This document shows positions 22,312 through 32,026 of a stretch of DNA of 64,000 nt, one piece after another. The stretch is from assembly GCA_900110395.1 (NCBI GenBank), contig FODP01000004.1, forward strand, positions 216,951 to 280,950, written 5' to 3'. How positions within the stretch are numbered: the stretch's first letter is position 1; each line of letters opens with the position of its first letter. The notes under the pieces were generated by a model. The model saw nothing but the letters and a program-made list of their open reading frames with translations. It was not told the origin of the DNA and did not search any database. The position numbers were made by a program, and so were the translations under genes. This DNA is from Rhodospirillales bacterium URHD0017. GTDB lineage: Bacteria; Pseudomonadota; Alphaproteobacteria; Reyranellales; Reyranellaceae.

Positions 22312-24612
22312 TCAGCCGCAGCGTGAATAGCCGCAGTTCAGGCAGACGTCGCAGCCCTCCTGGTGCGTGAGGGCGGCGGCGCCGCAGTTCGGACACTGGC
22401 CCAGCGCAGCCGCGACCGGTCCATCGCCACCGGGCTCGCGCGCGCCGGCGGCGAGGCGCAGGCGCTGTTCAGCAGCCTCGGTGATGCGCGGCTGGTCGGC
22501 CGGCGCCAGAAAGCCGATCTCGACCAGGTGGCGCTCGATCACGCCGCCGATCGCGGCCAGCAGCGAGGGCACGTAGCGGCCCTCCATCCACTGCCCGCCG
22601 CGCGGATCGAACACCGCCTTCAGCTCCTCGACCACGAACGAGACGTCGCCGCCGCGGCGAAACACCGCCGAGATCATGCGGGTCAGCGCCACGGTCCAGG
22701 CGTAGTGCTCCATGTTCTTGGAGTTGATGAAGATCTCGAACGGCCGGCGGCGGCCGTCCTGCATGACGTCGTTGATGGTGATGTAGATCGCGTGGTCGCT
22801 GCCCGGCCATTTGATCTTGTAGGTGCGGCCCGGCAGCTCCTCGGGCCGGTCGAGCGGCTGGGCGATGTAGACGACGCCGCTCTCGCGGGCGGCTGGGACC
22901 AGCGACACGGCCTTCGACTCGGCCGGCTTCACCTCGAGCACCGCACCGGTCACGTCGTTGGGCCGGTAGGTCGTGCAGCCCTTGCAGCCCGTCGCATAGG
23001 CCTCCTCGTAGACGCCCTTGAAGGCCTCGAAGGAGATGTCGCGCGGCAGGTTGATGGTCTTGGAGATCGAGCTGTCGACGTAATCCTGCGCCGCGGCCTG
23101 CATCGCCAGGTGATCGGCCGGCGTGAGAGTCTGGGCATCGACGAAGATGTCGGCTGCCGGCGGCTCGGCGCCTTTCAGCGAACGCCACACGTGCACGGCA
23201 TGGTCCTCGACGCTCTCCTCGCGCTTGCTGCCGTCGGGCTGCAGCACATGGCGCACGAAGGAGAAGGCGAAGACCGGCTCGATGCCAGAGGAGACATTAT
23301 CGGCCAGCAGCGAGATCGTGCCGGTGGGCGCAATCGAGTTCAGCAGCGCATTGCGGATGCCATAGCGTCCGATCGCCGAGCGCACGTCGTCGGGCAGCGC
23401 CTTCACCGTCTCGCCGGCGAGATAGCGTGCCCGGTCGTAGAGCGGGAAGCTCCCTTTCTCCGCGGCGATGTCGGCCGAGGCGAGGTAGGACAGGCGCTGC
23501 ACGGCACCCAGCCATTCGCGGGTCAGCTCCACGGCCTCGGGCGAGCCGTAGCGAACGCCGCAGAAGATCAGCGCATCGGCGAGGCCGGTCACGCCAAGAC
23601 CGATGCGGCGCTTGGCCTTGGCCTCGCGCTCCTGCTGCGGCAGCGGAAAGCGCGAGACGTCGATCACGTTGTCGAGCATGCGCACGGCAAGCGGCACCAG
23701 TCGCTCCAGCGCCTCAGCGTCGAGCCGCGCACGCGGCGTGAACGGATCCTTGATCAGCGCGCCGAGATTGATCGAGCCCAGCAGGCAGGCGCCGTATGGC
23801 GGCAACGGCTGCTCGCCGCACGGATTGGTCGCCTGGATGCTCTCGCAATAGTGCAGGTTGTTCCGCCGGTTGACGCGATCGATGAAGATCACGCCGGGCT
23901 CGGCGACTTCGTAGGTGGCGCGCATGATGCGCTCCCACAGGGCGCGCGCCTTCAGCGTGCGGAAGACCTTGCCGCCGAACACGAGGTCCCAGTCGGCGTC
24001 TTCCTTGACCGCCTTCATGAAGGCATCGGTGACCAGCACCGAGACGTTGAACATGCGCAGTCGCTTGGGCTCGCGCTTGGCGTCGACGAAGTCTTCTATG
24101 TCGGGATGGTCGCAACGCAGCGTCGCCATCATGGCGCCGCGCCGGCTGCCCGCGCTCATGATGGTGCGGCACATCGAATCCCAGACGTCCATGAAGGACA
24201 GCGGCCCCGAGGCATCGGCGCCGACGCCCTTCACCGGCGCGCCGCGCGGACGCAGGGTCGAGAAATCGTGCCCGATGCCGCCGCCCTGCTGCATGGTGAG
24301 TGCCGCTTCGCGCAAGTTCTCGAAGATGCCCGACATGTCGTCGGGGATGGCGCCCATGACGAAGCAGTTGAACAGCGTGACGCTGCGGCCGGTGCCGGCG
24401 CCGGCGATCACCCGCCCGGCCGGCAGGAACTTGAAACCCTGCAGCGCTTCATGGAAGCGGCCCGCCCACAGCTCGGGATCGCGCTCCGGTGCCGCGAGGG
24501 CGCGCGCGACCCGCCACCAGGTGGCGTCGAGATCGGCGTCCGCAGCCCCTGAGGCATCACGGAAGCGGTATTTCATGTCCCAGATACGCTGGGAGACCGG
24601 AGCCCAATCCAT
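22312..24612 (-). CDS. nrdJ: Adenosylcobalamin-dependent (class II) ribonucleotide reductase
   Basis: The 766-aa enzyme has the ribonucleotide reductase core: TLFNCFVMG (first redox Cys), QQGGGIGHDFSTLRP, the active-site triad NPCGE in ATNPCGEQPLPPYG, and SIAPTGTISLLADNVSSG. A TSCPD domain follows, then a Cys-rich C-terminal tail (CPNCG...CDVCLNCGYSRCG) that may bind Zn or shuttle reducing equivalents. It reduces ribonucleotides with adenosylcobalamin as radical source, independent of oxygen. AAAGG lies eight bases before the ATG. The promoter 125-150 bp upstream carries a LexA-type box. The adenosyltransferase at 51.6 kb could supply its cofactor. Confidence 0.95.
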   Translation of the reverse strand: MDWAPVSQRIWDMKYRFRDASGAADADLDATWWRVARALAAPERDPELWAGRFHEALQGFKFLPAGRVIAGAGTGRSVTLFNCFVMGAIPDDMSGIFENLREAALTMQQGGGIGHDFSTLRPRGAPVKGVGADASGPLSFMDVWDSMCRTIMSAGSRRGAMMATLRCDHPDIEDFVDAKREPKRLRMFNVSVLVTDAFMKAVKEDADWDLVFGGKVFRTLKARALWERIMRATYEVAEPGVIFIDRVNRRNNLHYCESIQATNPCGEQPLPPYGACLLGSINLGALIKDPFTPRARLDAEALERLVPLAVRMLDNVIDVSRFPLPQQEREAKAKRRIGLGVTGLADALIFCGVRYGSPEAVELTREWLGAVQRLSYLASADIAAEKGSFPLYDRARYLAGETVKALPDDVRSAIGRYGIRNALLNSIAPTGTISLLADNVSSGIEPVFAFSFVRHVLQPDGSKREESVEDHAVHVWRSLKGAEPPAADIFVDAQTLTPADHLAMQAAAQDYVDSSISKTINLPRDISFEAFKGVYEEAYATGCKGCTTYRPNDVTGAVLEVKPAESKAVSLVPAARESGVVYIAQPLDRPEELPGRTYKIKWPGSDHAIYITINDVMQDGRRRPFEIFINSKNMEHYAWTVALTRMISAVFRRGGDVSFVVEELKAVFDPRGGQWMEGRYVPSLLAAIGGVIERHLVEIGFLAPADQPRITEAAEQRLRLAAGAREPGGDGPVAAALGQCPNCGAAALTHQEGCDVCLNCGYSRCG

Positions 24613-24736
24613 CGTCCGAACCTTTGCTTACTCTGTGGCGGCGGATTTCCGCATTTTCCGCAGTTTCCGCTACCCCCTCCGACCACTCGCTTCCAGGCAG
24701 TAGGACATGGGTCGGCCCCGCCCTTCCGAACAGAGC

Positions 24737-24765
24737 ATCATATCAGAACATACAGTGAACAACAA
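24737..24765 (-). promoter_or_regulatory. nrdJ promoter with LexA-type SOS box
   Basis: On the minus strand a sigma-70-like promoter reads TTGTTG (24765-24760), a 17-bp spacer and TATGAT (24742-24737). Between the two hexamers lies GTTC-ACTGTAT-GTTC (24760-24746), an exact match to the alphaproteobacterial LexA consensus GTTC-N7-GTTC. A repressor there would block RNA polymerase. The leader to the nrdJ start is about 120 nt, and I found no cobalamin riboswitch in it. Confidence 0.72.
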
Positions 24766-24780
24766 TAGCGCTGTCCAAAA

Positions 24781-25512
24781 CTATGGCTGCTGCCGCTTCG
24801 CGCCAGCGACGAGCCGCTGGGTCGCTCCTTCGATGCGCTCGCGCAGGGTCGCCATGAAGGTCTCGCGGTCGAGGCCCGGCGGGATCGCCGGCAAAACCTC
24901 GACCTCGATGACGCCGGGCCACTTGATGAACTTGCGACGTCCCCAGAACACGCCGGAATTGAGCGCCACCGGCACAACCGGCACGCCGAGCTGGCGATAG
25001 AGCGCCGCGGTGCCCGCATGATAGGGCAGCGACGAGCCGACCGGCGTCCGCGTGCCTTCCGGATAGATCAGGATCGAACGGCCCTCGGCCACCGCCGCCT
25101 TGGCCTGGCGCAACAGGCTGCGCAAGGCCTTGGGCCCATCGCCACGCTCGACCGCGATGTTGCCCGCGCGCGCCATCGCCCAGCCGACGACGGGAATGTA
25201 CAGCAGCTCGCGCTTCAGCACCGTCGCGGCGTTGGGGAACAGGCGATGGAAGGCAAGCGTCTCCCACGACGATTGATGCTTGCAGGCGAGGATGACCGGC
25301 CCTGCCGGCCTGTTCTCAAAGCCCTGCACCCGATGGGTGATGCGGCAGGTGACCTTGACCCACCACAGGCAGAAATCGATCCAGACATTCGCCCAGGCGA
25401 TGTTGGCCGACCGCGACAACAGCAGGGTCGGCATGCCGACGATGGCAATGATCGTCGAGCCGACATACCAACCGACATTGAAGAAGAGCGAACGCAGCCG
25501 GAGACCGAGCAT
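24781..25512 (-). CDS. plsC: 1-acyl-sn-glycerol-3-phosphate acyltransferase (PlsC-like)
   Basis: The 243-aa protein has an N-terminal hydrophobic region (VGWYVGSTIIAIVGMPTLLL, about 13-32). It also has the glycerolipid acyltransferase motifs: KHQSSWETLAF (the HX4D/E catalytic motif in its Glu form), a block around ERGDGPKALRSLLRQ, and IYPEGTRTP (phosphate-binding). It acylates lysophosphatidate to phosphatidate at the inner membrane. It diverges from the zinc-ribbon gene across 69 bp and ends just before the nrdJ promoter. The class is certain, but whether it is the essential PlsC or a second acyltransferase is not. Confidence 0.88.
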   Translation of the reverse strand: MLGLRLRSLFFNVGWYVGSTIIAIVGMPTLLLSRSANIAWANVWIDFCLWWVKVTCRITHRVQGFENRPAGPVILACKHQSSWETLAFHRLFPNAATVLKRELLYIPVVGWAMARAGNIAVERGDGPKALRSLLRQAKAAVAEGRSILIYPEGTRTPVGSSLPYHAGTAALYRQLGVPVVPVALNSGVFWGRRKFIKWPGVIEVEVLPAIPPGLDRETFMATLRERIEGATQRLVAGAKRQQP

Positions 25513-25581
25513 TGTAAGCCCACTTTTAGTGGCCTAAGGTCCGGCCGCAAGCACCCCTAGTGCGGAATTCCTCGCCACGTC

Positions 25582-25965
25582 ATGCAGGTCACCTGTCCCA
25601 ATTGCGGCGCGCGCTATGCTGTCGATCCGTTGGCGATTGGCCCGACCGGCCGCACCGTCCAGTGCGCCCGCTGCAGCCATCGCTGGCGCGAGCGGCCGAT
25701 CGCACCCGCGGCGGTGGTACCGCCCCCGCTGCGCCCCATCCCGGACTTCGTGATCAGGCCGCCGACCTACAATTCCGGGCTGCCTGCCCTCACCACGCCG
25801 CCCGCCAAGACCCGCTGGGGCCTCTGGTTGTCGATCGCTGCGGCAACCGTCGTCGTGCTCGGCCTCGCCGCCTATGCCTTCCGTGGCGAGCTCCTGGCCC
25901 TCCTGCCGGCTGAATGGCGAGACTTTCTTCATATCGACGCCTTACGCGAGCTTTTCAGGCAATAA
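25582..25965 (+). CDS. Zinc-ribbon (MJ0042-type) single-pass membrane protein
   Basis: The 127-aa protein starts with a four-Cys zinc ribbon, CPNCGARYAVD...VQCARCSHRWRE (about 5-37). A Pro-rich linker (VVPPPLRPIPDF) and one membrane helix (WGLWLSIAAATVVVLGLAAYAF, about 78-99) follow, then a short C-terminal amphipathic end. This layout is common in alphaproteobacteria. The zinc ribbon would be cytosolic. No function is established. It is 34 bp upstream of the hypoxanthine phosphoribosyltransferase gene and probably shares its transcript. Confidence 0.85.
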   Translation: MQVTCPNCGARYAVDPLAIGPTGRTVQCARCSHRWRERPIAPAAVVPPPLRPIPDFVIRPPTYNSGLPALTTPPAKTRWGLWLSIAAATVVVLGLAAYAFRGELLALLPAEWRDFLHIDALRELFRQ

Positions 25966-25999
25966 TGGCGTCGTCCTAACCGCGACCAGCGAGCGCTCC

Positions 26000-26539
26000 A
26001 TGCCCGGCCGTCCCAACGTCACTGTCCGTTTTTCCGCTTCCGAGATCGCCGCCCGCGTCGATGTCATGGCGGGCGAGCTCTCCGCCAAGCTGCCGGCCGA
26101 CACGCTGGTGGTTTCGGTGCTGAAGGGCAGCTTCGTGTTCGCTGCCGACCTGATCCGGGCGCTGAGCCGGGCCGGCGCCGACTGGTCGATGGATTTCCTC
26201 ACCCTCTCCAGCTACGGCACCAAGACCGAGACCAGCGGGCGCGTGAAGGTGGTGCGCGACATCGTGGACGACGTGCGCCAGCGCGAGGTGCTGCTGGTCG
26301 ACGACATCCTGGAATCGGGCCTGACGCTCAGCTTCGCCAAGAAGCTCCTGCTCGAGCGCGGCGCCAAGCACGTGTCGATCTGCACCCTGCTCGACAAACC
26401 GGGCAAGCGGCTAACCCAGCTCGAAGCCGACTTCGTGGGCTTCCAGTGTGGCGACGAGTTTCTGGTCGGCTATGGGCTCGACTGGGCGCACCGCTTCCGC
26501 GGCCTGCCGTATATCGGCGTGGTGGAGAAGACGGCCTAG
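26000..26539 (+). CDS. hpt: Hypoxanthine phosphoribosyltransferase
   Basis: The 179-aa protein carries the type I phosphoribosyltransferase PRPP loop VLLVDDILESGLTL (about 99-112). It also has VVSVLKGSFVFAADL near the N-terminus, SSYGTKTETSGRVK (flexible hood) and FQCGDEFLVGYGLDW near the C-terminus, as in bacterial Hpt. It salvages hypoxanthine, and perhaps guanine, to the nucleotide using PRPP. The ATG at 26000 matches the family N-terminus. It follows the zinc-ribbon gene and converges with a large membrane protein gene across a palindromic element. Confidence 0.94.
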   Translation: MPGRPNVTVRFSASEIAARVDVMAGELSAKLPADTLVVSVLKGSFVFAADLIRALSRAGADWSMDFLTLSSYGTKTETSGRVKVVRDIVDDVRQREVLLVDDILESGLTLSFAKKLLLERGAKHVSICTLLDKPGKRLTQLEADFVGFQCGDEFLVGYGLDWAHRFRGLPYIGVVEKTA

Positions 26540-26540
26540 T

Positions 26541-26649
26541 CTTCCGGACATGCTTTTCGGAGCGCGGACGTCCACGTCCGCTCAAGCTCATGATGCGGAC
26601 CGGGAGGTCCGCGCTCCCATGAGCCGGCCGGAAGCCGGCGGTCCGGAAG
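26541..26649. repeat. Palindromic element between hpt and TIGR02302-like gene (family E)
   Basis: The outer arms CTTCCGGAC (26541-26549) and GTCCGGAAG (26641-26649) are perfectly complementary. Inside, GAGCGCGGAC and GTCCGCGCTC form a second pair, with a small hairpin GGACGTCCACGTCC within it. The unit GAGCGCGGACNTCCANGTCCGCTC also forms the outer part of the element at 33329-33491. It fills the convergent gap and has no T tract. Confidence 0.8.
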
Positions 26650-26650
26650 A

Positions 26651-29260
26651 TCAATAAGTCTTGAGCAGGCGGTCGATGTAGTCGAGCTCGTCCTTCGGCC
26701 GCTGCTCGCCGGCGCGGCGGCGGAGCTCGTCGAGGATCTCGCGGCTCTTCTGGCGCTCGAGCTCGAGCGGCACCTTGTCGACGCCGGTGTCGACCGCATC
26801 GCCGTAGTTGCCGTCGGAGCGGCCGAGCGGATCGCGATCTTCGCTGCGGCGCTCGCGCTCCTCGATCTCGGCGATGTCCTGGTTGTTGCCGGGCCCGCGC
26901 TGGCGCATCTGCTCGGCCATGTCGGTCATGCCCTGCTGCAGGTTGTCGAGCGCCCGGCGCTGGGAGCGCGAGGCCTCGCGCGGATCGCCGCGGCGCAGCG
27001 CATCCTCGGCCTCGCGCATCTGGCGCTCGGCCCGGCCCAGCGATTCCGGCATGCCCATGCCGTTCTCATCGAGCTTGTTCATGAAGTCGCCGAGCTGGCG
27101 GCGCAGGCCTTCCTGCTGGCCGCGCTGCTGCTCGCCCCACTGGCCGTCGCCGGGCTGCTGGCCCTGGCCGCGCTGGCCCTGTTGGCCTTGCTGCCCCTGC
27201 TGGCCCTGCTGGCCTTGCTGACCCTGCTGCCCTTGCTGGCCCTGTTGTCCCTGCTGGCGCTGGCCCTGCTGGCCCTGGCGACCCTGCTGCTGACGGCCCT
27301 CGCGCTCGCTCTCGCCCAGAAGCTGGTTCTGGCGGCGCGACAGGCGGTCGAGCTGGTTCATCATCTCGCGGCCCTGCTGATTGCCCTGGCCCTGCTGGCC
27401 ACGCTGCCCCTGCTGACGCTGCTGGCCGGGCTGGGCCATCATCGGGGTGGCGTTCTCCATCATCTTGCGCAGCTCTTCCAGGAGACGCTTGGCTTCCTCG
27501 CGCTGGCCGTTCTTGGCCATCTCGCGGATCTTATCCAGCATCTTCTGCAGGTCGTCGCCGGTGATGGTGTTGTTGGGATCCATCTTCTCCGCCTGCTCCA
27601 TCATGCGGCGGCGTTCCTCGGGATCCTGCATGCGCTCGGCGAGCTCCTTCTGCCACTTCGACATGGCGTCATAGAGCTGCTGGATCAGGCGCTCGATCTC
27701 CTCGTCGCCGGCGTTGCGCTGCATGGCGTCGCGCAGCTCCTGGCGCGCCTGCTCGAGCGCGCGCTCGGCGTCGGTCTGCGAGCCATTCTCCAGGCGCATC
27801 GCGAGATCCCACAGGAGCTTCTGGGTGTCGGTGATGTTGGCCTTGTCGTCGTTCTGGGCCAGCCGCGCCGCGCCGATGCGCAGGCCGAGCTGGACCACGG
27901 TGTCGTTGCGGTAGCTCTCGGGCTTGGCCTGGATCAGCAGCATGCCGTCGGCGACGTCGAGGCGGAAGGCCTTGGGATCGCGCGTCAGCGCCTTGCGCAA
28001 CACGATCAGCGCACGCGCCGTCGGGTCGTTGAACACGCGCTCGGGCAGCAGGAAGGTTTCCACGGCGCTGCGGCCCTTCTGGCCGAGCGCATCGGTGGCG
28101 AACAGCATCACCGTGACCTTGAGCCCGGCCCACGGATGGCTGGTGAGGTCGCGCACGAAGGTGTCGGCGACCTTCTTGGTGTTGCCGGCGACCGGCAGGT
28201 CGAGGCGGATGACTTCCGGCTCCTCGTCCTCGCTCAGCATGTCGGCGCCCAACACCGAGCCGTGGAGCCGGATCTGCAATTGCACGCCGGTCACGCCGAA
28301 ATCGTCGCCGGCGATGTACTCGATCTTGGTCGACCACTTGTCGACGCCGATCGGCTTGGCGAACTCGATGGTCGGCGCGAGGTCGGGAATGACATGCAGC
28401 TTCCAGCGCGCCTGCTCGTCGCCGCGCGCCTGCAAGACGATCTGCTTGCCTTCGGTGATGACCTGCTCGACCTGGTACTTGCCCTTGCCGACGGTCGAGA
28501 ACTCGGTGCCATTGCCGTCGATCTTGAGCTGCGGCGGCTTGCGGCCGCGCACATCGTCGACGAAGCCCGCGAGCTTGCTGCCGATGGGCACGCGCAGCAG
28601 CTTGTCCTTGTCGGCCATGTCCAGATAGATCGGCGGCTTGCCGGTATAGGCCGGCGGGGCGATCCACAGGTTGGCGACGACCGGCGGCGGCGGCGGGAAG
28701 GCCGGCGTGAAGGCCGCGCCCATGCGATCATTGCGCCAGCCGCCGGCGACGGCGATGGCCACGATCAGGGCGAGCAGCGGCACGAAGCGCAGCGCCCAGG
28801 TGTCGAGCACGGCGAGGCCGGGATGGGCCGGCTTGTTGCTGAGGCCGGCCAGGCGCTCGGCCTCGCGGCGGCGATGGGCCTCCCACAGGGCCGACGACAT
28901 CGGATCGGCGGACCCGGCCGCCAGGGTGTCCTGCACGGCAACCAGCGGCCGGTGCGGCACGCCGCTGTCGCGCTCCAGGCGCCGGATGGCCGCTTCCTGC
29001 GTGGGCAGCGCGAAATTACGCAGCCGCCACCAGCCCAGCCCGATCAGGGCCAGCGCCAGGGCAGCCAGGATGCCGGTGTGAACCCAGGGATCAAGGCCGG
29101 CGAACAGGTCGAGATGGGCGGCGGCAATGAACAGCGCAACGAACGACAGGACCGGCACCAGCCGCGGCCACAGCCCTTCCCAGGCCAGCGCCAACCACGC
29201 CAAGCTGATCTTCCGGCTGAGGCCGGGGGCTTGGAAGGTGGTGGTCTGGCTGGCGTCCAT
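26651..29260 (-). CDS. TIGR02302-like (DUF4175) large membrane protein
   Basis: The 869-aa protein has two closely spaced N-terminal membrane helices (about 30-50 and 55-78) and a third near 160-180 (FVPLLALIVAIAVAGG). A periplasmic beta-rich region (about 190-430) and a long charged helical C-terminus follow. This order fits the alphaproteobacterial TIGR02302/DUF4175 family. Between about residues 640 and 700 lies a GQQ tandem tract. The family function is unknown. Its C-terminal coiled-coil region and periplasmic part suggest a structural or scaffolding role in the envelope. The gene is 20 bp downstream of lysA and may be co-transcribed with argH and lysA. Confidence 0.85.
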   Translation of the reverse strand: MDASQTTTFQAPGLSRKISLAWLALAWEGLWPRLVPVLSFVALFIAAAHLDLFAGLDPWVHTGILAALALALIGLGWWRLRNFALPTQEAAIRRLERDSGVPHRPLVAVQDTLAAGSADPMSSALWEAHRRREAERLAGLSNKPAHPGLAVLDTWALRFVPLLALIVAIAVAGGWRNDRMGAAFTPAFPPPPPVVANLWIAPPAYTGKPPIYLDMADKDKLLRVPIGSKLAGFVDDVRGRKPPQLKIDGNGTEFSTVGKGKYQVEQVITEGKQIVLQARGDEQARWKLHVIPDLAPTIEFAKPIGVDKWSTKIEYIAGDDFGVTGVQLQIRLHGSVLGADMLSEDEEPEVIRLDLPVAGNTKKVADTFVRDLTSHPWAGLKVTVMLFATDALGQKGRSAVETFLLPERVFNDPTARALIVLRKALTRDPKAFRLDVADGMLLIQAKPESYRNDTVVQLGLRIGAARLAQNDDKANITDTQKLLWDLAMRLENGSQTDAERALEQARQELRDAMQRNAGDEEIERLIQQLYDAMSKWQKELAERMQDPEERRRMMEQAEKMDPNNTITGDDLQKMLDKIREMAKNGQREEAKRLLEELRKMMENATPMMAQPGQQRQQGQRGQQGQGNQQGREMMNQLDRLSRRQNQLLGESEREGRQQQGRQGQQGQRQQGQQGQQGQQGQQGQQGQQGQQGQQGQRGQGQQPGDGQWGEQQRGQQEGLRRQLGDFMNKLDENGMGMPESLGRAERQMREAEDALRRGDPREASRSQRRALDNLQQGMTDMAEQMRQRGPGNNQDIAEIEERERRSEDRDPLGRSDGNYGDAVDTGVDKVPLELERQKSREILDELRRRAGEQRPKDELDYIDRLLKTY
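27157..27299 (-). repeat. In-gene GQQ tandem-repeat tract
   Basis: Within the TIGR02302-like gene, about 140 bp consist of imperfect 9-bp units encoding Gly-Gln-Gln (minus strand CAGGGCCAG/CAGCAGGGC variants), with nine or more near-identical copies. Such tracts can change length by slippage. Because the unit is a multiple of three, changes stay in frame. Confidence 0.85.
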
Positions 29261-29280
29261 CGCCGTCCTTTCGCTTACGC

Positions 29281-30552
29281 TTAAGACTTTACCGGCTCCT
29301 GCCAGGGCGGAAACCGCTCGGCAGCGAGCAACTCGTCGATCGAGGGCCTTGGCCGGGTGACCGCAAATCGCGTGCCATCGACCATGACCTCCGGCGCCAG
29401 GGGCCGGGTATTGTAGGTCGAGGCCATGACGGCCCCATAGGCGCCGGCCGAGCGTATCATGATCAAGTCTCCGGCAGCCAGCGGCGCCATATCACGGTCT
29501 TGTGCCAGGTAGTCCCCCGATTCACAGATCGGCCCGACAATGTCACAGCGGATCGTGGCGGCTTGGGGGCGTTCACGCACCGGCACGATATCGTGCCACG
29601 CCTCATAAAGAGTAGGCCGGATCAGGTCGTTCATGGCCGCGTCGACGATGACGAAAGTCTTTGCAGCGCCGGGCTTCACGAGGATCACCTCGCTCACCAG
29701 CACGCCCGCCTCACCGACCAGGCGACGCCCGGGCTCGAAGGTCAACGCACAACCCAGCCCTGCAGTTTCGCGGGCCACCATGGCCAGGAAGTCGGCGATC
29801 GCGGGGGGCCTCTCCTGGGCGTAAACGATCCCCAGGCCGCCGCCGATGTCGAAGCGGTCGATCTTGTGACCGTCGGCCCGCAGCTGGGTGATCAGCTCGC
29901 GCACCCGCACGATCGAGTCGCGATAGGGATCGAGCGAGGTGAGCTGCGATCCGATATGCATGGCCACGCCGACCACGTTGAGGTTCGGCAGCTTGCCGGC
30001 GAGCGCATAGGCCTCGCGGGCAAGGTCGATGTCGATGCCGAACTTGTTCCCCTTGCGGCCGGTCGTGATCTTGGCGTGGGTCTTGGCATCGACGTCGGGA
30101 TTCACCCGGATGGTGATGTCGGCCTTGACGCCGAGCTGGCCGGCCACGGCGTTCAGGGTCTCGAGCTCGTACGAGCTCTCGACGTTGATCTGGCCGACGC
30201 CGGCCTCCAGCGCCGCCATCAGCTCCGAGGGCTTCTTGCCGACGCCGGAATAGATGATGCGCCGGGCCGGTATGCCGGCCGCGAGCGCGCGACGCATCTC
30301 GCCGATCGACACGATGTCGGATCCGGCGCCCAGCTCTCCCAACAGACGAACCACCGCGAGATTGCTGTTCGCCTTCATGGCGTAGCAGACCTCGGCGTTC
30401 ATGCCCTTGATGCCGTCGGCGAACTCCTTCCACGTCGCGCGCAGGGCGCCGGCCGAGTAGCAGTAGAACGGCGTGCCGACCTGGGCCGCGATGGTGGCGA
30501 GCGCCACGCCTTCGGCGTGCATCTCGCCCTTCTTGTAGGCGAAGAAAGTCAT
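29281..30552 (-). CDS. lysA: Diaminopimelate decarboxylase
   Basis: The 423-aa PLP enzyme makes lysine from meso-diaminopimelate, the last step of lysine synthesis. The PLP lysine lies in CYAMKANSN (about 60). [32 protein letters not shown] (catalytic Cys) and GAYGAVMAS are all present. I start it at the ATG overlapping the argH stop (30549-30552). A longer frame runs into argH and is not plausible. argH-lysA with a divergent TlpA gene is a recurring alphaproteobacterial arrangement. Complete and apparently functional. Confidence 0.96.
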   Translation of the reverse strand: MTFFAYKKGEMHAEGVALATIAAQVGTPFYCYSAGALRATWKEFADGIKGMNAEVCYAMKANSNLAVVRLLGELGAGSDIVSIGEMRRALAAGIPARRIIYSGVGKKPSELMAALEAGVGQINVESSYELETLNAVAGQLGVKADITIRVNPDVDAKTHAKITTGRKGNKFGIDIDLAREAYALAGKLPNLNVVGVAMHIGSQLTSLDPYRDSIVRVRELITQLRADGHKIDRFDIGGGLGIVYAQERPPAIADFLAMVARETAGLGCALTFEPGRRLVGEAGVLVSEVILVKPGAAKTFVIVDAAMNDLIRPTLYEAWHDIVPVRERPQAATIRCDIVGPICESGDYLAQDRDMAPLAAGDLIMIRSAGAYGAVMASTYNTRPLAPEVMVDGTRFAVTRPRPSIDELLAAERFPPWQEPVKS

Positions 30553-31991
30553 CGCCGCGCCCTCTTGCCCCGTCCCAGGAAACGGCGCCTGGCCTCGGCC
30601 ACGGCGCGCACGACGTTGGCGGGCGCGGTGCCGCCCAGGCTCTTGCGCGCATTGACCGACGCCTCGACGGTCAGCACGCGATAGACGCCGCGATCGATCC
30701 TGGGCTCGACCGCCTGCATCTCGGCCAATGTCAGCTTGTCGAGATCGACGCCCTTGTCGGCGGCGATGCCGACCAGCCGGCCGGTGACGTGGTGGGCCTG
30801 GCGAAACGGCAGCCCGACCTTGCGCACCAGCCAGTCGGCGAGATCGGTCGCCACCGAGTAGTCGGCCGAAGCGACGGCGCGCATGCGCTCGGGGTTGGCC
30901 TTGAGGTCGCGCACCATGCCGGTCATCGCCGCGATGCCGAGTTCCAGCGAATCGGCAGCGTCGAACAGCGGCTCCTTGTCCTCCTGCATGTCCTTGCCGT
31001 AGGTGAGCGGCAGGCCCTTCAGGATGATGCAGAGTGCCGTGAAGGCGCCGACGATGCGGCCGACCTTGGCGCGCGTCAGCTCGGCCGCGTCGGGGTTGCG
31101 CTTCTGCGGCATGATCGAGCTGCCGGTGGTGAAGGCATCCGACAAGGAGATGAAGCGGAACGGTGCGGAGCACCAGATCACGATCTCCTCCGACAGGCGC
31201 GACAGGTGCACCGCCGCGAGCGATGCCGCGGCGATGAACTCCACGACGTAGTCGCGGTCGGACACGGCATCGAGCGAGTTGGCCATCGGCCGGTCGAAGC
31301 CCAGCGCCTTGGCCGTCTTCCGCGGATCGATCGGATGCGGCGACCCGGCGAGCGCGGCCGCCCCCAGCGGCGACTCGTTCAGCCGTGCGCGACAATCGGT
31401 GATGCGGCTGCGGTCGCGGCCGAACATCTCGACATAGGCCATCAGGTGATGGCCGAAGGTGATCGGCTGCGCCGTCTGCAGGTGGGTGAAGCCCGGCATG
31501 ATCGTCGCGGCGTATTCGTCGGCGCGGTCGATCAGCGCGGCCTGCAGGTCGGCCAGCATCGGCTCCAGGCGATCGATCGTGTCGCGCACCCACAGCCGGA
31601 CATCGAGGGCGATCTGGTCATTGCGCGAGCGCGCCGTATGCAGGCGCCCGCCGGCCGGGCCTATGAGGTCGGTCAGCCGGCCCTCGACGTTGAAATGGAT
31701 GTCCTCGAGCTTGGTCGAGAACTTGAAGCGCCCCGCTTCGATCTCCTCGCGCACCTTCACCAGCCCGCGCTTGATGGCGCGGCCGTCCTTGGCCGAGAGG
31801 ATGCCCTGGGCGACCAACATGTCGCAGTGGGCGAGCGAGCCCGCGATGTCCTGCGCGTAGAGTCGGCGGTCAAAACCGATGGAGGCGTTGATCTTCTCCA
31901 TGATTTCCGCCGGGCCGAGCTTGTAGCGTCCGCCCCACATCGTGTTGGATTGCCGCTTCGGCGCTCGCGCAGTCGTGTTCTTCCGTGCCAT
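30549..31991 (-). CDS. argH: Argininosuccinate lyase
   Basis: The 480-aa enzyme splits argininosuccinate into arginine and fumarate. It has the fumarase/aspartase signature [12 protein letters not shown] (about 283-294) with the catalytic Ser loop. [13 protein letters not shown] and [17 protein letters not shown] are also seen. The N-terminus ([22 protein letters not shown]) is slightly longer than usual before the conserved WGGRY. The gene is divergent from the TlpA-type gene across only 35 bp and overlaps lysA by four bases. Confidence 0.96.
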   Translation of the reverse strand: MARKNTTARAPKRQSNTMWGGRYKLGPAEIMEKINASIGFDRRLYAQDIAGSLAHCDMLVAQGILSAKDGRAIKRGLVKVREEIEAGRFKFSTKLEDIHFNVEGRLTDLIGPAGGRLHTARSRNDQIALDVRLWVRDTIDRLEPMLADLQAALIDRADEYAATIMPGFTHLQTAQPITFGHHLMAYVEMFGRDRSRITDCRARLNESPLGAAALAGSPHPIDPRKTAKALGFDRPMANSLDAVSDRDYVVEFIAAASLAAVHLSRLSEEIVIWCSAPFRFISLSDAFTTGSSIMPQKRNPDAAELTRAKVGRIVGAFTALCIILKGLPLTYGKDMQEDKEPLFDAADSLELGIAAMTGMVRDLKANPERMRAVASADYSVATDLADWLVRKVGLPFRQAHHVTGRLVGIAADKGVDLDKLTLAEMQAVEPRIDRGVYRVLTVEASVNARKSLGGTAPANVVRAVAEARRRFLGRGKRARR

Positions 31992-32026
31992 GAATATGAG
32001 CCAGTAGTCCTTTAGGAACGCGGCTT

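Noticed and set aside
24613..24736. Cobalamin riboswitch in the nrdJ leader
   Set aside because: A B12-dependent enzyme could be expected to have one, but I found no conserved B12-box-like core or extended pairing in the about 120-nt leader.
27182..29284. A 700-codon plus-strand open frame opposite the TIGR02302-like gene
   Set aside because: It is Leu/Ala/Arg-rich because it mirrors the GQQ tract and GC-rich codons of the real gene. It has no recognisable domain, and it runs opposite a protein with clear membrane helices and family match.
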